From: Axinella damicornis
Taxonomy: Eukaryota; Porifera; Demospongiae; Axinellida; Axinellidae
NCBI GenBank assembly: GCA_963931865.1
Contig: OZ007508.1
Span: 2,098,324 to 2,162,323, forward strand
Direction: 5' to 3'
Length of the DNA stretch: 64,000 bases
The notes beneath the pieces are model-generated. The model did not search any database. It had not been told where the DNA came from and was given only the letters and a program-made list of their open reading frames with translations. A program made the translations under genes and the position numbers. The first letter of the stretch is position 1. Every line of letters starts with the position of its first letter. Below are positions 33,051-43,947 of the stretch, piece after piece.

Positions 33051-33141
33051 AAGGGTAAAGCAACCAATATTATATGCTGCTTCTAAGGGGGGGGGGCTCT
33101 ACACAGTGTTGGAATACTATTGCGAGGTTAGAAACATTCAC
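33051..33141. other. Left end of foreign block
   Basis: Sequence without family similarity, with a run of 10 G at 33087-33096. The junction with BH6 lies at about 32985-33000. Confidence 0.6.
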
Positions 33142-33568
33142 CTTTTCTGCAAAGGATGGAACATCTGTAACACAGAAATGCTGCTATGAAGAAGAGGCCT
33201 GAGAGGAGCTCAGTTCTCCCTACCAGTCCAGCTACCTGCAAAATGGACAACATTCTCAGCCCCACCCACTCCATGCTGTATATACTTTTTACTCCTACTA
33301 TTACACCTGGTCTGCATACACTTACAGCTTCAGTGTGTATGGGGTGCACAGCAAACAGCAGCCCGGCTATCAGTGCTGGCCACACTGCCCTGAAAACCAC
33401 ACCGCACAGCTGCACATACAGGTAGCACACTGCACCGTGTAAGAGCACATTCACCAAATGGTACCCCATGGGCTGCAGTTCATGCAGCAGGTAGTTCAGC
33501 CTGAATGTGGCCACAGTCAGAGGCCTGCAGGACTTGTGACTCTCAGTGCATGTACCCCAATCAAATTG
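33142..33568 (-). pseudogene. TMTC-like membrane-domain exons (minus strand)
   Basis: Two exons read on the minus strand. 33568-33326 encodes [40 protein letters not shown] and [12 protein letters not shown]. After a 90-base intron (donor GTAAGT at 33325, acceptor TTTTGCAG), 33235-33142 encodes [20 protein letters not shown] before donor GTGAAT. The motifs SHKSxRPLT, GYHLVN and [14 protein letters not shown] are hallmarks of TMTC proteins, ER membrane O-mannosyltransferases with C-terminal TPRs. The C-terminal TPR exons lie next door but on the opposite strand (33737 onward), and no upstream or downstream minus-strand exons fit, so this copy cannot form a normal gene. Inversion, partial duplication or an assembly join are all possible. 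Confidence 0.75.
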
Positions 33569-33736
33569 CTGGAAGGTGGTCACATGACTGTGAGCAACCT
33601 ACTAATCTTCAAAATGAGTTGCATGCTCAGAGTACTCAGCACTCTTTGCTTGTTCATCTTGAAGTTGCGTCTCCACACTGCAGACACACATCTGGAATTT
33701 CAAGTACTCATTATTTTGTTCTTTCTTTTTCGACAG

Positions 33737-34480
33737 ATGTACAGGGCTGCCATTAAGATTATCAACAGAGGAATGGCCGGCGATCCCTCTATATCAGTGG
33801 GAGTTAAAAACGTCAATGCATACACCAGACTGGCTAATTTACTGAAGCAAAACTCAAGTCGATTAGAAGAGGCTTACACGCTCTGCCAGTCGGCTATTTC
33901 ATTACTGCCGACTCATGCTTTAGCCCACTCACAGATGGGAGACATCTTGTTGAGAATGAGCCGATACTCAGCAGCCAAAGCGGCACTCACTACTGCTCTC
34001 CACCTGGAGTGGCGGAACCCTACTGCTCACTACAGCTTGGGTCTGGTCAACCAGGAATTGGGAGAAGAACGGCAAGCAGAGCAGAACTTTCGCACAGCCT
34101 TGTCACTTACCGGGAACAACCAATCTCTCACAGTGATGCTCCAACTTGCTTCTGTGTTGCAGAGGAGCAAAAACATCAAAAAATTGCAGGATGCAGAACA
34201 GCTGTAAGTTTACATATTGGCCAATTCCTTGTCTCTCTTCCAATGTAGATAGCCCATCTAAGTTAGTGGCTAACTTTTACACCCAGTCATTCTTAACGTG
34301 CATATGTGCCCATGGTGAGAAGAACGTGAATGATCTCATTCCTAGACCATAAACCTTGCAGGAACGAAGCTAGAGTGCAGGGTGGAACCCATGATGGCTT
34401 CCTGCTCTGCCATGCAGCCTTGAGCTCCTGACTTGAATAAAGACATCTTTGTCCCTACCTGATACACGCACACGCACATA

Positions 34481-34527
<47 letters not shown>

Positions 34528-34705
34528 CAGTCTTTTGCACATCCTTTCAACAGACCCAGCATCAGCCAATGCTGCATATATCCTTGGCCTTGTATACCAT
34601 GATCTTGGACTCCCCCACAAAGCCAAGCAGCTCTTCGCCAGGACCTTGCAGCTAGACCCTGAACACAAGACACAAATGCAAGAACGCCAAGAACAAACTG
34701 GCTGA
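33737..34705 (+). pseudogene. TMTC-like TPR exons (plus strand), 3' end of gene
   Basis: Exon 33737-34203 follows a strong acceptor (TTCTTTTTCGACAG) and ends at GTAAGT. It encodes TPR units with LEEAYTLCQSAISLLPTHAL, AHSQMGDILLRMSRYSAAKA and HYSLGLVNQELGEERQAEQN. Exon 34554-34705 follows TTTCAACAG, encodes a last TPR (AYILGLVYHDLGLPHKAKQL, ARTLQLDPEHK) and ends at TGA. TPR arrays of this type form the lumenal part of TMTC proteins, and TMTC membrane exons lie 170 bases away in inverse orientation. As I read them, the two exons do not join in phase (two bases left over on one side, one needed), so an exon is missing or a base has been lost. An (AC)n run at 34482-34525 lies just before the second exon. 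Confidence 0.65.
34482..34525. repeat. (AC)n microsatellite
   Basis: Uninterrupted AC dinucleotides, about 22 units, directly before the last TMTC-like exon. Confidence 0.95.
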
Positions 34706-35580
34706 ACTTTGACATAACAATGAATGTCGTTATGTATTCATAGACAATGAATCTTGTTTTGGCATGCAAAACCATAATCTTCAGGCAGCTAGCACGAGCA
34801 GAAGCTTGCCGGACTCGGTGCAACCATTTGAGCAAGCACGTCCCGAAGACACCTTTTAGGGTTGCCATATGATCTAACAATTTTTGGAAGGGGATACTTT
34901 GTATACCCTACAATACGATGCTGAAGGTAGGTACCAGATGGCCAGATGGTGGGAGGGGCAGGGGGCCAAGGAGGGGGGAGCTCAGATCAATCTCTGGACA
35001 ACAGTCCCAAGTCTCACCACAAAGGTTTCAAGCCTCCATCCCCTCAAAGTCATGTGCGTATGTGGGGGAGTGTGGTACTGTAGTCGCTTGGTATGACAGT
35101 TGAACCTGTGCGTAGAAGAATTATGTGAGCTGCGCTTAATAGCACACCATCATGGTGTGTGATGGTCTGATGGGGTCAATGCCTATGCCCAAGGTTCAGT
35201 GACTATAGTATCCAGTTGTGAAATTAGTGTTTTACGTTGTGATGAGGAACTTTCTCTTTTACACACACACACAGGTCATATGGGGTGGTCAGAGTATATA
35301 CTATGTAACTTTATACAGTGTTATATATTATGCAAGCAATATATTATACACACAAATCTATGTATAATGTACAGGTATCTAACAAGTGTATAAAGTATAT
35401 TTTGTATAAAGTTGCAATACTGCACCTTTCTCGTTAGCTCATAGTCGCTGTAGTTCTCCAGTTTGCCGTACTACCTGCACGTTTTTGCCCTCAAAGATGG
35501 CGTTCATTCACGGAGATATGCAAAGGTCAACGGAAAATAAATGGAATGACACAATTTAATTACTTCCGGCGCAATACCTC
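34706..35580. other. Spacer between TMTC-like exons and retrotransposon
   Basis: No gene is recognised. The last 20 bases hold ACTTCCGG, an ETS-type site, and the sequence would continue directly into the small peptide gene at 39392 if the retrotransposon were absent. Confidence 0.5.
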
Positions 35581-35845
35581 TGTAACATTGACTTGAGCAG
35601 CATGAAAAGTATCTCATTGTAAGAAATAATGGCAATGCTTTTATAGCAATTCAGATAATTGGGTAATAATTAGTGTGGGGAACTTGGGCGCCAATGGTAC
35701 ATGATGATACAATACATGATACAATAATCAAACAGTGGTATTCACAGTCCATGTAAAGTTCACTCTGACATGTAGACAGGAACCATTGTTTCAAGGCAAG
35801 AAGGCTGACTCCGCTCTGCTAGTTGCCTGTACACTTCTTGCTACA
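35581..35845 (-). repeat. 3' LTR of the Ty3/gypsy element
   Basis: Direct repeat of 39121-39391, beginning TGTAACATTG and ending CTTGCTACA as read on the plus strand. It is preceded by ACCTC. Confidence 0.9.
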
Positions 35846-35862
35846 TAGCTCCCCCTCTGGGA
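35846..35862 (-). other. Polypurine tract
   Basis: On the minus strand the sequence just before the 3' LTR reads CCCAGAGGGGGAGCTA, the expected place and composition for the plus-strand primer of an LTR element. Confidence 0.5.
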
Positions 35863-36038
35863 AGGAGCTACCTCGTGCCTCGGAAAAGTTATCAGGTTAC
35901 ATGGTTGGATGTGGGATACATAATAATCTGGACGGTGAGTTGTTCTCCTTAGTCGTCCACTCCAAGTTGCTCCACCACGTTCAGCTGGCTCCCTTGGCTG
36001 AGATTCATCGTCATTTGCACTCGAGTGCCAAACGAGTG

Positions 36039-36911
36039 TCATTGCATCATCTTCGATGTCAGTCTCAGCATGGGGTGGCTGTGTCTCAGCTCCACTTGGT
36101 TCAAGCTGTTGCCTGGTCTTATCAACACCATCTTGGGCTGGTGTATGGCAGGGTTTGAGGCGATTGAAATGTACAACAAGTCTTCGTCTGCAACATCTTG
36201 ATTTTCCTTCTGCCGTTTCTGGACTGCCTTTGTGTGCTCTCTCACCGATTCAAAGGCTTTCTCAAGACGAGATCTTAAGTCTATGGCATACTCGGTATGT
36301 TCTTGTACTGGATCGGGAGTGTTTCCAAACATCACGTCAATGGGTAGACGGACTTCTCTTCCAAACATGAGATGGAATGGAGTAAATCGTGTTGTGTCAT
36401 GAACACTTGCTCGATATGCCATCATAAGCTCTGATAGGAATTCATCCCATCTCTCTTCCCCCTCCTGAGCTCTTATGCTCAACATCATGAGGAGTGTGCG
36501 ATTCATCCTCTCAACGAGGCCATCCGATTGGGGATGATACGCTGTGGTCCTTGTTTTCTCCATACCAAGCAATTCAGCTACTTCGGCAAAGAGACCAGCC
36601 TCAAAATTTGCACCTTGGTCCGAGTGGATGGCATCCGGAACTCCATAGCGACAGATCCATTCGCTTACCAGAACTTTTGCCACTGTGGTGGCTTCTTTAT
36701 TTGGGAGAGCATAGGCTTCTGTCCAACGTGTGAAATAATCACAAATGACCAGGATGTGTTTGTTTCCATGTCTAGTTGTTGGTAGTGGGCCCAATAAATC
36801 CAAAGCAATGCGTTCCATTGGATATCCCACATAACTTGGGACTAAAGGTGCACGGGGTGTTTGACTTCCGGCAAGCACAACCATGGCATTGTTGGCACCA
36901 ATCTTCAACAT
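36039..36911 (-). pseudogene. Ty3/gypsy integrase core (frameshifted from upstream polyprotein)
   Basis: The frame carries an rve integrase core: the first Asp in ALDLLGPLP, the second in HSDQGANFE and the Glu in GLVERMNR, followed by FTPFHLMFGREVRLPIDVMF, all typical of gypsy elements. Its zinc-binding N-terminal part is encoded by the overlapping frame to the right, and the shift between them lies at about 36850-36890. Integrase would join element cDNA to host DNA. The C-terminal part ends abruptly at 36039 before the polypurine tract. Separated from the rest of Pol by a frameshift, it is not expected to be functional here. Confidence 0.85.
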
Positions 36912-39099
36912 CAGTTCTTAAACCTGGCCAATAGAAGCGATTTTTGATCTTGGCCAAAGTTTCGGTTAGGCCAAGATGCCCACCTCCCACGTCATTGTGC
37001 AGTGATCGAATCACTGTAGGGACAAGACTCTGTGGTACAACGAGTAACTGTCGACTTGTAACTCCACTGGCTTCTTCCCAGCGACGGAATAGAATTCCTT
37101 GGGAAAGTTCCAACTGGCTCCATTGAGCCCAAAGGCTTTGCAGCCTGGTTCCAATGCCTTGAATTTCTGAAGTACAGGGTCGTCCCTGTCTGGCTTCCAG
37201 CCACTGAATGACCCTCTTCAGATCAGGGTCTGCCAGTTGTGCTTCTCGTAATTCATGCGGAGTCCATGGTAATAGCCAGGGAGTGACAGCATCTGATACA
37301 GCAAATACTGTGGCTGGAGTATGGTCTTCAACTTGGCTTTCCATGTGCTGTTGGTCACACTGGCGACAAGGGTATCTTGACAATGCATCAAGGCATTTGG
37401 TATCCACACCAAGGAGGCATGCTCCATTCCCGGGCTCACTTGCCTCAGTCAGCTTCCGTTCTACATGCAGCACTTGACCAAGTTCCACAGACTCAACACT
37501 TGGCAACTCTTTATAGTAGGTCTCTCCAGTCGAGTCTTCCGATGGTGTTGCTAATGGACAAAAGTCACCTATCCTCAATCCCTGGTGGAGAGTGACTGGA
37601 ACTGGCGTCAAATTAGCCATCCTCACCGGCATTAGCCTGTTTTCTGGCAGTGCCACAACTCTAGCCACCAGCAGTTGGTGCTGTGCTTCAAAGCCTTCCC
37701 TTGGTTCCAGCACACCAGAGTAGTGAACATCCACCTTGTTAGGGTGGTGGACATTTGCCCACAGCAGCTTCTCTTCCCCTCCTCGAATAACGGCAGTTGA
37801 GGCAACAGACACCCGACATACTTGCTTTGGTAGCTCTTGGTGGGCTGAATGTTGTATCTGCACTGATGCTTCCCCCACTCTAAGCTGTTTGGTCATGAAG
37901 TCTACCACAGCTCCATGGGGGACAAGGAAGTCTGCTCCTAATAGACAGCTTTGTGACACATCGTCTGCAATGAGTGCTTGGTGAACAAATTCCACGTCTG
38001 CTATGCGAATCTGAACTGTCCCCAGCCCAAGAATGTGTAGCGGCTGCCCATTGGCAACAGTAACAGGTGCTGAAACAGCCTTCAGCTTCCCAGACATGCT
38101 TGCGGAACACTGCTCCCACAGATCCTTATGGAGAATGGTGACTGCAGATCCTGTATCAACCAGCATGGTTGTCTCCACATCATTGACTGCTCCTAACACA
38201 AATATAGCTCCCTGTGCTCCCTGTGGTGCAACGCTGAAATTTTGGGTCTTTAGTTTAGCGGCCGGCGATTGACCCTCGTCGCTGACCGATCCTCGTTTCC
38301 CGACGGGCAGTTCCGTCGTACGTGACCATGCAGGCTCTCCACATTTCCAACAAGTCAAATTGCGTCCTCTGGGAGGCCTACGCCCAGCTGACATAGGAGG
38401 TTGAACCTGCATTGTGGCCATCTGCTCTACCAGTTTCTGCACAGTCCTAGTATTCTGCTGGACAACTTCCCTCAGACTCTGGTCTCCACGAGTAACTGCC
38501 AGACTATGCGTCTTCAGGTCGTCTTCAAGACTACTTTCAACAGAGTGTACTGCTGCAGCCTTAGCCGGCGTCTGCATCTGTTTCCTGGCGGCCCTGGCCG
38601 CTTCCAGGCGTGTCGCTGCCCTGCGTGCTTCGTCAAGTGACTCTGGAGCTGTTTGCAGGAGATTTTCCTGAACGTAGTCCGCCCGCACGCCTGCAACAAA
38701 TCGATCCCGTGCCAAGCGCATCCTCACATTAGCCTCCAGTTCAGGATAAGCCCGATTGGCAAGGTGCAACACAGCATCTGCAAACTCATCCAAGGTCTCT
38801 GTAGATTCTTGGCGGCGTTGACCCAACTGAAAGCGTAGGGCGGGCTCTCCTGTAGTGGGCGCAAATCGGCGAGAGAGGGCTTCTACCAACTGCTTGTAGT
38901 CAGCTCTGACAACTGAGGTGAGTCCCAGGAGATCAAACGCACGAAGTGCAGCATCATTCAATAGTGCCAGGAGTGCATCAGGTAGCTGCTCCTCAGGGAC
39001 TTTCGCTGCTCTTGCATAAGCCTCGAAACGCCGTACCCACAGGGAAAAGTCCGCATCAGGCGAGTATGGTTTCGGTCCTCTGAAATGAGCGGTGGCCAT
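36772..39099 (-). pseudogene. Gag, protease and integrase zinc-finger polyprotein lacking RT/RNase H
   Basis: ATG 39099 (MATAHFRGPKPYSPDADFSL) opens a gag with the usual FxxWVRRFEAYARA and RFxLGQRRQESTETLDEFAD blocks. A zinc knuckle starts with CWKCGE but its His and last Cys lie in the neighbouring frame. The aspartic protease active site is VDTGSAVTIL (about 38165-38136). After a linker ending near NGACLLGVDT, the frame jumps to CLDALSRYPC, the end of an RNase H to integrase linker, so the whole reverse transcriptase and RNase H are deleted in frame. The integrase HHCC motif (HNDVGGGHLG and CQQCHGC) follows, then the frame is lost. Because of the knuckle change, gag and pol parts now share one frame. 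The product is non-autonomous. Confidence 0.85.
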
Positions 39100-39101
39100 T
39101 T

Positions 39102-39120
39102 CGCTCACCGCTGCCACCAA
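39102..39120 (-). other. Putative primer binding site
   Basis: Directly inside the 5' LTR the minus strand reads TTGGTGGCAGCGGTGAGCG. The TGG at this place is what a tRNA primer 3' CCA would pair with. The tRNA was not identified. Confidence 0.45.
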
Positions 39121-39391
39121 TGTAACATTGACTTGAGCAGCATGAAAAGTATCTCATTGTAAGAAATAATGGCAATGCTTTTATAGCAATTCAGATAATT
39201 GGGTAATAATTAGTGTGGGGAACTTGGGCGCCAATGGTGCATGATGATACAATTCATGATACAATAATCAAACAGTGGTATTCACAGTCCATGTAAAGTT
39301 CACTCTGACATGTAGACAGGAACCATTGTTTCAAGGCAAGAAGGCTGACTCCGCTCTGCTAGTTGCCTGTACACTTGTACTTCTTGCTACA
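39121..39391 (-). repeat. 5' LTR of the Ty3/gypsy element
   Basis: Matches 35581-35845 except for about two substitutions and a 6-base insertion near its plus-strand right end (CACTTGTACTTCTTG against CACTTCTTG). Confidence 0.9.
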
Positions 39392-39402
39392 CCTCTATTG
39401 CA

Positions 39403-39452
39403 CACGTGACAGCTGCAAAACAGAAGTCTTACAACGCAATAACTTATATAAG
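39403..39452 (+). promoter_or_regulatory. Promoter elements of the small Cys-rich peptide gene
   Basis: An E-box CACGTG at 39403-39408 and a TATA box TATATAAG at 39445-39452 lie about 110-160 bases before the ATG at 39564. The retrotransposon inserted just upstream and separates them from the ETS-like site at its other side. Confidence 0.5.
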
Positions 39453-39563
39453 GAGTCCTTACCCAGGCAAACTGAGCATCTGTGCAGTTTCAAGAGATTG
39501 GACAGCAAAGAGTCTGAGACGCGAAGGATAAAGAGTCAAGTTTTGCAAACAAAGGCCGCCAGA

Positions 39564-39740
39564 ATGCGTCTGGTCGTACTCACCGCTGTTCTTCTGCTCG
39601 CAGTGACTATGGTACCTGTATACGGTTATGGCGAGCAATTTGACGGTCCAGGGTGAGTTTGCTGCGACGATCACCTCTGCTGCCCTCCAGGAACCATCTG
39701 CCTACCGAGTGGCAGCAGAAGCCAGTGCGAAGTAATATGA
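39564..39740 (+). pseudogene. Small secreted Cys-rich peptide with an in-frame TGA
   Basis: ATG 39564 opens a strong signal peptide (MRLVVLTAVLLLAVTMVPVYG) and then YGEQFDGPG. The next codon is TGA (39654-39656). In the same frame the sequence continues with V, then CCDDHLCCPPGTIC, and after nine further codons a sixth Cys, ending at TGA 39738-39740: 58 codons plus stop. The CCxDH..CCPxGTxC spacing resembles the C-terminal half of a granulin module, or a short disulfide-rich peptide of another kind. Three readings are possible: a nonsense mutation, a recoded TGA, or exon 1 ending at the consensus donor GTGAGT that overlaps the TGA (39653-39658) and splicing to an exon not identified. I mark it as broken and do not assign a function. 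Confidence 0.5.
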
Positions 39741-40440
39741 CTCCGAAGTATACTCGTGATCACGAGAAAACATGGTAGTGGTGAATGAGAACTGATCTTA
39801 GCTATCCGTGAACATTAGCTATAGTTATGTGAATTTGTTATGTGTATAATTATACAATGTATGCTCCTGTCCAATTGTTGACTTAGTATTGTACACGTAA
39901 CTGTTTATGGAATATTAATTTCATAATTTATTTTCTGGGCAAATCTGTAATGAAACAAACTGATTGTGGACCACGCAGTACTAATCACATGCCTATAGCT
40001 AGGAGCTTTGCTTGTAGACTAGTACTGGTGAATCAAGGCTTCCGGCTCCCTCTGCTAGCTATAGCCGCATGGCATGTACATGTATGGCGTGAAGTTTCAA
40101 GGTTAGGCGATAAATTGTAGGTATGGGCAAATGATGGTGCATGTAACGAGTATCAAGCTGTGATGTAATAAATTTGGGGAGCTGTGGAATGTGTGTGTGT
40201 CTGCATATTTATAGCTTTGGACTTGTTGCGTTGAGAGATTCAGGAATTATAGCAAAGCATCAGTACATGCACACGCTCGCTACAACAAAGGCTAGTGCTG
40301 AAATAGGCTGGAGCGGCTATAGCCAATATCATGATACGAGTTGACACATTGTAGTGACGTGCATGTTGCACCTGACATAGGCATGCACATAGTCTCATTC
40401 GCAGGCTAGCATGTACACACGCACGCACACACGCATGCAT
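39741..40440. other. Spacer after small peptide gene
   Basis: AT-rich sequence without a recognisable gene or repeat. Confidence 0.5.

Positions 40441-40532
<92 letters not shown>
40441..40532. repeat. (AC)n microsatellite, about 45 units
   Basis: A pure AC run, preceded by an irregular ACGC/ATGC stretch. It lies about 50 bases before the place where BH6 coding sequence resumes. Confidence 0.95.
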
Positions 40533-40533
<1 letters not shown>

Positions 40534-40584
40534 AAAACCCCACAAAAGTGTGGATGCACACCGGATACATGGTCTTAGTATTCA

Positions 40585-43500
40585 CAGGTGGAAATGCTCT
40601 TTTTAAGTTTGAGTTTAATGACAAGAGTGCTAGTGGGACTTTAAATATCCTTCACTCAGAGTTCACTTATGGAAGATCTTTTGGATCGACACTAAGTCAC
40701 GGAGGTGGTTTAGCAATAAATATTAAATCAAAAGATTCAGTAGTTTATTCAGAACTTGAATTTTACAACATTACAGTCTACAACTGCAGTATGTATAAAA
40801 CACTGCCTCAAAAGGAGCAAATATGTTCATTTCCATATATTTTTATATGCCATCCTACAGTTCAATGACTATTCACATCAAAAACTGCAAGTTCTTTGAA
40901 GGAAACAGCACAAGCAAAGGTGGAGGTTTAATGCTGCAGATTGACAGAACTACCGGTAGCTAGTTATGAAGACGAATTTCTCCGACTTCTATCTTACACA
41001 GAAAATGTGACTGTTTACTTAGAAAATTCAGAATTTTATGGCAATTCTGCTGCTAATGGAAGTGGCTTTATCTTGGCGTCAAAAGTGTGAACATTGCAAA
41101 TACATACAGCATGTTCATCATTCAACATTGTGTATTCCAAGATAACATTGGAGAGTATGGGTCCGGAATGTATGTATTCAGTGATTTGACAATGACTAAT
41201 TTCGGGATGTTGATTAACGATCTGATATTTGAAGGAAACATTGCAAACTCTGCTGGAGGTGCAATGTACATTGATTTGAAGTGGTTTAGAAATCACTTCC
41301 ACTCTGAAGGCAACCGTTGTATCATAGATTTGCTTAATTCCACATTCATTCAAAATGTTGCACATGTTGGAGGAACAACAGTCTACATTAGTGCTCCTTT
41401 TGATCGAGAATTATTTCAGATGACACTTGTGTCTGTTATATTTCACAGAAATGTTATGCTTGCGGACATACTTCACAGAGAGCATAACTGTGCTGTACTT
41501 TACCTAAGTTGCACAAAGAACATCACGATAGTGAATTCAAAATTCAGTGACAATAAATGCACCTCAATTGCCGCAAAGGGCTCAATATTCTACCTCCTGG
41601 GAACAATAGAGTTCTATAGGAACACGGGTTACAGTGGTGGAGCTCTTAGTTTCCGCCGTGATGTGAATTGTGAATCCAGGCAGACAGTAAAAATCAAAAA
41701 CTCCATGATACTGAACCCCCACACCACTGTGTATATAGTTAACAACACAGCAGTGCGGTATGGTGGTGGTATACTAGCTGAGGATGAGTGTACATTGGAA
41801 CACTACTGCTTCTTTCAAACTGATACCCTCAACTACACACGGATGGATGCTAGAGTTGTAATGGAGGGCAACAGAGCTGGAAAGGCAGGAGACTCCATCT
41901 TTGGAGGTTGCCTCAACTCCTGCTATCAGAAAACACTAACACCCCAGCACAGGAAGATTCTAACTCCCAAAACCTTCTTATCGCTCTTCCAAATGAAAGG
42001 ACAGACACAATCGGAAGTAGCAGCTAGTCCTCAGAATGTTTGTTTCTGTGAAAGAGATCTGATTGAAGAAAGTGTTGGGTACGACTACCACTGTATATCT
42101 GAAGCCGTTATTGCACAATTCAGGGGAGAAACATTTCATGTTCTTGCCATGATAGTTGGTGAGTATGGGTATGCATCATCTGCACTCGTACGTACTGTGA
42201 TAGCACCTGGTGAGTCAGGAGAATTGGAAGAGCAACAAAGTATACAGGAACTGGGTAACATGTGTGCAAACTTGACATACTCAGTAAGAACATCACAAGA
42301 ATCCATTAAACTGCACCTGTCAGTTGAAAGCCGCATGGATGATAATATGCCTCTCGCAATGCTGAACATCTCTTTTCTTCCATGCCCTCTTGGATTCAAC
42401 CTGTCAGACAATCCTCCAAAATGTGACTGTGCACTACAATTGAGAAAGCCTGGAGTGAAGTGCAACATCAACACTCAGTTAATCCATCGTCCAGCTCTGG
42501 TTTGGATTGGGAACTATTCAGATGAAGTGGTAGTCCACACAAACTGTCCATTTGACTACTGCAAGCCCACGGACAATGAAATAAGCCTGTATGAACAGAA
42601 CCAGCAGTGTGCATTCAACCGTAGTGGAGTCCTGTGTGGAGCCTGCCAACCTGGTCTTAGTCTGGCCCTTGGAACATCTCGGTACATGGAGTGTTCCGAT
42701 ATCTACATTCTTCTTTTCATCCCATTTGCTCTAGCAGGTGTTGCACTCATTATACTCATGCTGAAATGTAACCTCACTGTGTCCACAGGAACTCTCAATG
42801 GCCTCATCTTCTATGCCAACATCATTAGGGCAAATCATGCTGTCTTCTTCCCACTTGGAAGATCAGATGCTTTCAGTTCATTTCTGAGTGTGTTCATAGC
42901 CTGGCTGAACTTAAGGATCTGGGAGTGGAGGTGTGCCTCTTTCGAGGCATGGATGCATATATCAGGATGTGGCTCCAGTTTGTCTTCCCATTGTATATCT
43001 GGGTTCTTGTTGGATTCATGATATGTTTGAGTAGGTACTCCACTACCATCGCCAGACTGAGTGGTTCCAATACTGTTTCTGTCTTAGCCACTCTGTTTCT
43101 CCTTTCGTATGCAAAACTCTTACGAACAATCATCTCTTCAATTTCTTTTACAACATTGACTGACAGGCATGGAAACACTGCAGCTGTCTGGCTACTTGAT
43201 GGGAACATGCCAGCAATGAAAGGTTCTCACATCCCCTTAGTTGTGATGAGCATCGTTACTTTAGTAGTATATGTGATTCCTTTCACAATGTTTGTGCTGC
43301 TTGCTCCATGGCTCCAAGCCAGATCTGGTCATCGTCTGCTGAGATGGGTCACTAAAATAAAACCGCTACTGGATGCCTACCAAGGACCATACAGAGATAA
43401 ATTTAGATACTGGACAGGACTACTTCTCTTGGTACGGATCATCCTGTTTGCCATATTTGGTGGTAATGCACTGGGAGATCCTCGAATCAATCTCTTTGCC

Positions 43501-43947
43501 ATATCAGCTGTTGTCCTAACTCTAGTAGTGTTCTGGGTGATTGCAGGCAAAGTATATAAGACATTATGGATGAAACTACTTGAGTCCTTCTTCTTGCTTA
43601 ATCTTGGCATTTTTGCAGGCGCAACTCTCTTTCTAAAATCCTTAGAGGGGTTTTCAGTTGTGGAGCAGCAAGCTGTTCTGACCACCATCATGATTGGTAG
43701 TGCTTTCATTGTATTCATCGGAGTCCTTGCAAGTCACTGCTACCAAGAACTTGCAAAGATGGAAACATTTAAGGACCTCTGTGCAAAGTGTGTTGCATTC
43801 ATTACTAAAGCAGATCACAGAAGAGGAAGTGGTGGGAATGGTGGCAAAGGTATCAGTGATGGAAGCACAGCTGCAACATTTCAGCCACAAACGGTGTCTG
43901 TTATAGAAATGGATGAACTTCGTGAACCATTGCTAACTGACAACTAA
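40585..43947 (+). pseudogene. BH6 3' half: rest of ectodomain, membrane domain and tail, several frameshifts
   Basis: Family coding sequence resumes with GGNALFKFEFNDKSASGTLN, exactly the next segment after the break in BH6 at about 32990. The frame is lost by a one-base deletion near 40797 (CSMYKTLPQ instead of CSMYxNTASVGAN). Stops occur near 40961, and another base is lost near 41067 (GGAAGTGGCTTTATC). The frame is open again from 41087 to about 42910, where two extra bases (AACTTAAGGATC for AACTTGGATC) shift it; the last part runs from 42925 to the tail ELREPLLTDN. The beta-helix, Cys-rich region and membrane domain are otherwise clearly recognisable. It has no promoter of its own. From 42991 on it matches BH4 almost exactly. 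Confidence 0.9.

Larger units (their letters stand above)
35581..39391 (-). mobile_element. Ty3/gypsy LTR retrotransposon, internally deleted
   Basis: LTRs lie at 35581-35845 and 39121-39391, flanked by the target duplication CCTC or ACCTC. On the minus strand the order is 5' LTR, gag with a broken zinc knuckle, aspartic protease, integrase, 3' LTR. Reverse transcriptase and RNase H are missing. The LTRs differ by only about two substitutions and one 6-base indel, so the insertion is recent. It must have been copied by enzymes from a complete relative. Confidence 0.9.

Noticed and set aside
33458..33736. Upstream part of the plus-strand frame leading into the TPR exon
   Set aside because: It overlaps the minus-strand TMTC exon and the polypyrimidine acceptor before 33737, so it is intron or shadow sequence.
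40240..40624. Cys/Val repeat frames over the AC microsatellite
   Set aside because: They are a dinucleotide-repeat artefact.
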